NCBI RefSeq assembly: GCF_000379665.1
Contig: NZ_KB903359.1
Location: 845,475 to 909,474 of the forward strand
Reading direction: 5' to 3'
DNA from: Butyricimonas synergistica DSM 23225
Lineage (GTDB): Bacteria; Bacteroidota; Bacteroidia; Bacteroidales; Marinifilaceae
Length of the DNA stretch: 64,000 nucleotides
The first letter of the stretch is position 1, and each line of letters starts with the position of its first letter. The position numbers were made by a program, and so were the translations under genes. Shown here in pieces: positions 61,169-64,000 of the stretch. Under the pieces are notes generated by a model. It made no database searches and had not been told where the DNA came from. It was given only the letters and a program-made list of their open reading frames with translations.

Positions 61169-64000
61169 TTATGATTTTGCATGGCGGCTAAGCTCTTCTC
61201 GCAAGAATGGAGCCGTTTCCGACTTTTTATTCTTGGCTACTTCTTCGGGAGTCCCGGTACAAACAACGACGCCTCCCGCCTTACCTCCGCCGGGTCCCAT
61301 ATCGATGATATAATCCGCCACTTTTATCACGTCCAGGTTATGCTCTATCACGATAACGGAATTTCCTTTATCGACCAGCTTTTGCAAAACACCTAAAAGG
61401 ATATCAATATCCTCGAAATGCAACCCCGTTGTCGGTTCATCCAATATATACAAGGTACTCCCCGTGTCCTTTTTGGACAACTCGGTAGCCAATTTTATAC
61501 GTTGTGATTCTCCCCCGCTCAAGGTGGTACAAGGTTGTCCGATCTTGATATAGCCTAAGCCGACATCCTGCAATATTTTCAATTTAGACTGCAAATGAGG
61601 AAGATTTTCAAAAAACTCCACCGCCTGGTTAATCGTTAGGTTCAGCACATCACCGATAGACTTTCCCTTGTAACGCACTTCCAGAGTTTCTTTATTGTAA
61701 CGTTTACCGTCGCAGGCTTCACAATGCACGTACACGTCCGGCAGGAAATTCATCTCGATAGTCTTCACTCCCGCTCCCTTGCATTCCTCACACCGACCAC
61801 CACTCACGTTAAACGAGAACCGACCGGCAGAATATCCACGTATTTGCGATTCCGGTAACTTCTCGAATATTTTACGAATATCGGTAAATAACCCCGTGTA
61901 AGTAGCAGGGTTCGAGCGGGGACTTTTCCCTAGCGGGCTCTGGTCAACGACCACCACTTTATCAATATTGTCAATACCCTCGATCGACTCGTAAGGCAAA
62001 GATGTCGTCAACGAATGATAGAAATACGCGCTCAATATCGGGTGCAACGTACCATTCACCAACGACGATTTACCACTACCACTCACTCCCGTGATGCAAA
62101 TAAACTTCCCTAACGGAAAATCGACACTCACGTTTTTCAGGTTATTTCCAGTACAACCTTTCAACGTGATCATTTTCCCGTTCCCTTCACGGCGTTGTGC
62201 GGGTACGGCTATCTCTTTTTTCCCGTTCAGGTACTGCGCCGTCAGGCTATCGCTCTTCAACACATCCGCATACGTCCCGATAGCCGTGATTTCCCCGCCT
62301 TTTCGTCCAGCCTTGGGACCCAAATCCACAATGTAATCGGCATTCTCCATCATTTCCTTATCGTGTTCCACGACAATCACGGAATTACCGTTATCCCGCA
62401 ATTCCTGCAAAGAATGAATCAACTTCCGGTTATCCTTCTGGTGCAACCCGATACTCGGTTCATCCAGTATGTACAGCACGTTCACCAACTGCGAACCGAT
62501 CTGCGTCGCCAAACGGATACGTTGCGATTCTCCCCCCGAAAGCGTCACCGACTGCCGGTTTAGGGATAAATATTCCAATCCCACGTCCAGCATGAACTTC
62601 AAACGGGTACGAATCTCTTTCAATATCTCTCCCGCGATCTGTTTCTGCTTCTCTTCCAGGTGAGATTCCACGTCGCAAATCCACTCGTACAAGTCAAACA
62701 ATTCCATGTTTGCCAACTCCGCAATATTCTTCCCGTTAATACGGAAATGCAAGGCTTCCTGGTTCAGACGTTGCCCGTTACAAACATCGCAAGTAGCCAC
62801 GGAAATAAACTGCTCCGCCCACTTGTTGGCTTTCTTGGAGGTTGAGTTCTCCTCCTGCATGGTCACGTACTTCAGAATACCCTCGTACGTCGTCTGGAAA
62901 TTGGAAGATACCCCAATCTCCGCGTTCTCCAACCGGAACTGTCCCGGGTAGCCGTACAAGATATCCGACAACGCCTCTTCCGGCAAATCCCGTATCGGCT
63001 GTTTTATATCCGTGCCATGCTTCCGCAATATCGTTTCAATCTGGTAAAAAATAAGCGAACCTTTATATTTTCCCAGGGGTAAGATTCCCCCGGCATAAAT
63101 AGACAGCGAATCATCCGGAATGATTTTATCCATTGCCACTTGATTGACAAACCCCAGCCCCTTGCACTTTTTGCAAGCCCCGTGAGGAGAATTAAAAGAA
63201 AAAGTATGGGGTGCCGGGTCTTTATAGGAAATACCCGTGTCCGGGCACATCAAATGGCGGCTATAATATTTTACTTCGTCGCTCTCGTAATCTTTTATCG
63301 TCATCACGCCCTTACCGTGCTTCATTGCCGTCGCCACTGAGTTTTTTAAACGCTTCAAGTCGACCTGGTCCATCACGATCTTATCTACCACGATCTCGAT
63401 GTCGTGCATCTTGTAGCGGTCGACGCTCATCCCGATCGTGATCTCCCGGATCTCCCCGTCTACCCGGGCAGAAATAAAACCATTCTTCCGCAGGTTCTCG
63501 AACAATTCCCGGTAATGTCCCTTACGTCCCTTCACCACGGGCGCCAGCAGAAGAATACGTTTTCCGGCAAAATCCTTCTGCAACAATTCCAGTATCTGCT
63601 CGTCGGTATATTTCACCATCCGGCTTCCCGTTTCGTAGGAATAAGCCACCCCCGCGCGGGCATACAGCAAACGCAAAAAGTCATAAATTTCCGTGGTCGT
63701 CCCTACTGTGGAACGGGGATTTTTGTTTGTCGTCTTCTGCTCGATAGAAATCACCGGACTTAATCCCGTGATCTTATCCACGTCCGGGCGTTCCATCCCT
63801 CCCAGGAAACGGCGGGCATAAGCCGAAAAAGTTTCCAAATACCGTCGTTGTCCCTCGGCATAGATCGTGTCAAACGCCAACGACGATTTACCACTACCGC
63901 TCAACCCGGTAATGACCGTCAGCTTATCGCGGGGAATGGTTAAATCTATATTTTTCAAATTGTGCTCTCGGGCACCATATATGGCTATATTATTATCTTC
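61169..64000 (-). CDS. uvrA: UvrA excision-nuclease subunit A (5' end cut by window edge)
   Basis: 944 residues are in the window; the frame is open to position 64000, reading NNIAIYGAREHNLKNIDL, so only a few starting codons are missing. A TTG at 63958 is an internal Leu codon and not the start. Two ABC ATPase halves are present: Walker A GLSGSGKS and GVSGSGKS, ABC signatures LSGGESQRIRLA and LSGGESQRIKLA. Zinc modules with CxxC pairs are seen (CKKCKGLG, CEECKGAG..CEACDGKRY). UvrA finds bulky DNA lesions with UvrB for nucleotide excision repair. Only 32 bp separate its stop from the lepB stop, with no evident terminator. Confidence 0.97.
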   Translation of the reverse strand, partial: EDNNIAIYGAREHNLKNIDLTIPRDKLTVITGLSGSGKSSLAFDTIYAEGQRRYLETFSAYARRFLGGMERPDVDKITGLSPVISIEQKTTNKNPRSTVGTTTEIYDFLRLLYARAGVAYSYETGSRMVKYTDEQILELLQKDFAGKRILLLAPVVKGRKGHYRELFENLRKNGFISARVDGEIREITIGMSVDRYKMHDIEIVVDKIVMDQVDLKRLKNSVATAMKHGKGVMTIKDYESDEVKYYSRHLMCPDTGISYKDPAPHTFSFNSPHGACKKCKGLGFVNQVAMDKIIPDDSLSIYAGGILPLGKYKGSLIFYQIETILRKHGTDIKQPIRDLPEEALSDILYGYPGQFRLENAEIGVSSNFQTTYEGILKYVTMQEENSTSKKANKWAEQFISVATCDVCNGQRLNQEALHFRINGKNIAELANMELFDLYEWICDVESHLEEKQKQIAGEILKEIRTRLKFMLDVGLEYLSLNRQSVTLSGGESQRIRLATQIGSQLVNVLYILDEPSIGLHQKDNRKLIHSLQELRDNGNSVIVVEHDKEMMENADYIVDLGPKAGRKGGEITAIGTYADVLKSDSLTAQYLNGKKEIAVPAQRREGNGKMITLKGCTGNNLKNVSVDFPLGKFICITGVSGSGKSSLVNGTLHPILSAYFYHSLTTSLPYESIEGIDNIDKVVVVDQSPLGKSPRSNPATYTGLFTDIRKIFEKLPESQIRGYSAGRFSFNVSGGRCEECKGAGVKTIEMNFLPDVYVHCEACDGKRYNKETLEVRYKGKSIGDVLNLTINQAVEFFENLPHLQSKLKILQDVGLGYIKIGQPCTTLSGGESQRIKLATELSKKDTGSTLYILDEPTTGLHFEDIDILLGVLQKLVDKGNSVIVIEHNLDVIKVADYIIDMGPGGGKAGGVVVCTGTPEEVAKNKKSETAPFLREELSRHAKS

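Noticed and set aside
63956-63958. TTG start codon for uvrA at 63958
   Set aside because: The frame stays open to the window edge and the upstream residues (YGAREHN) belong to the conserved UvrA start, so the true start is outside the window.
1-64000. tRNA or rRNA genes, transposases, integrases
   Set aside because: No intergenic region shows a cloverleaf or rRNA segment, and no coding region carries transposase or integrase motifs.

Overview
The window reads as one chromosomal segment of a Bacteroidota, most likely a Bacteroidales gut-type organism. The evidence is three SusC/SusD outer-membrane import loci plus a duplicated fourth unit, ECF sigma/FecR pairs with DUF4974-type C-termini, DUF4843 and PKD-like lipoproteins, lipoboxes close to the N-terminus, and promoters that fit the Bacteroidota TTTG / N17-22 / TAnnTTTG pattern. 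The ECF/FecR plus SusC-SusD-DUF4843-PKD-like arrangement recalls Odoribacteraceae (Butyricimonas, Odoribacter), but that placement is an inference from style. No rRNA, tRNA, CRISPR array, transposase or phage gene was seen.

Region 1 (1-8754, minus strand): a tightly packed, visibly GC-richer operon read in the order SWIM zinc-finger protein, DUF5691 helical protein, MoxR-type AAA+ ATPase, DUF5682 protein, VWA-domain protein, tandem-GNAT acetyltransferase, SF2 helicase (cut by the window edge). The first five genes form a recurring set with no established function. They look like a MoxR/VWA chaperone-type machine with a dedicated zinc-finger protein and a TraB/TIKI-like predicted hydrolase. 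This is the best candidate in the window for an undescribed system. It has its own promoter, placed directly after a terminator.

Region 2 (8815-18395, minus): ECF sigma, FecR, terminator, STN-bearing SusC, SusD, a lipoprotein and a TlpA-like thioredoxin. Region 3 (18450-20806): a two-domain thioredoxin whose second domain has lost its CxxC, and a lipoprotein with a TNP/TDP repeat hinge. Region 4 (20875-30121, minus): ECF sigma, FecR, SusC, SusD, DUF4843, PKD-like lipoprotein, closed by a strong terminator.

Region 5 (30298-32418, plus): the queC-queD-queE operon for 7-deazaguanine (preQ0/queuosine) synthesis; QueE has a non-canonical cluster loop. Region 6 (32419-33275): a convergent intergenic region holding a perfect 31-bp inverted repeat, then an exported GcvH-like protein that lacks the lipoyl lysine.

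Region 7 (33299-52438, minus): a tandem duplication of SusC-SusD-DUF4843-PKD-like. The upstream copy has an STN-bearing SusC and is preceded by FecR and a large zinc metalloprotease. The downstream copy has a SusC without STN and is preceded by a lone ECF sigma gene, so the sigma and its likely FecR partner sit about 10 kb apart. No glycoside hydrolase, sulfatase or polysaccharide lyase occurs in any of these loci, so a peptide, protein or metal-chelate substrate is more likely than a glycan (inference).

Region 8 (52465-64000): housekeeping and envelope genes: recQ (minus), then on the plus strand a SurA-like lipoprotein, a two-parvulin SurA-like foldase, an OstA/LptA-like protein, an O-antigen-ligase-like membrane protein with a C-terminal TPR region, and signal peptidase I; finally uvrA (minus), which runs off the right edge.
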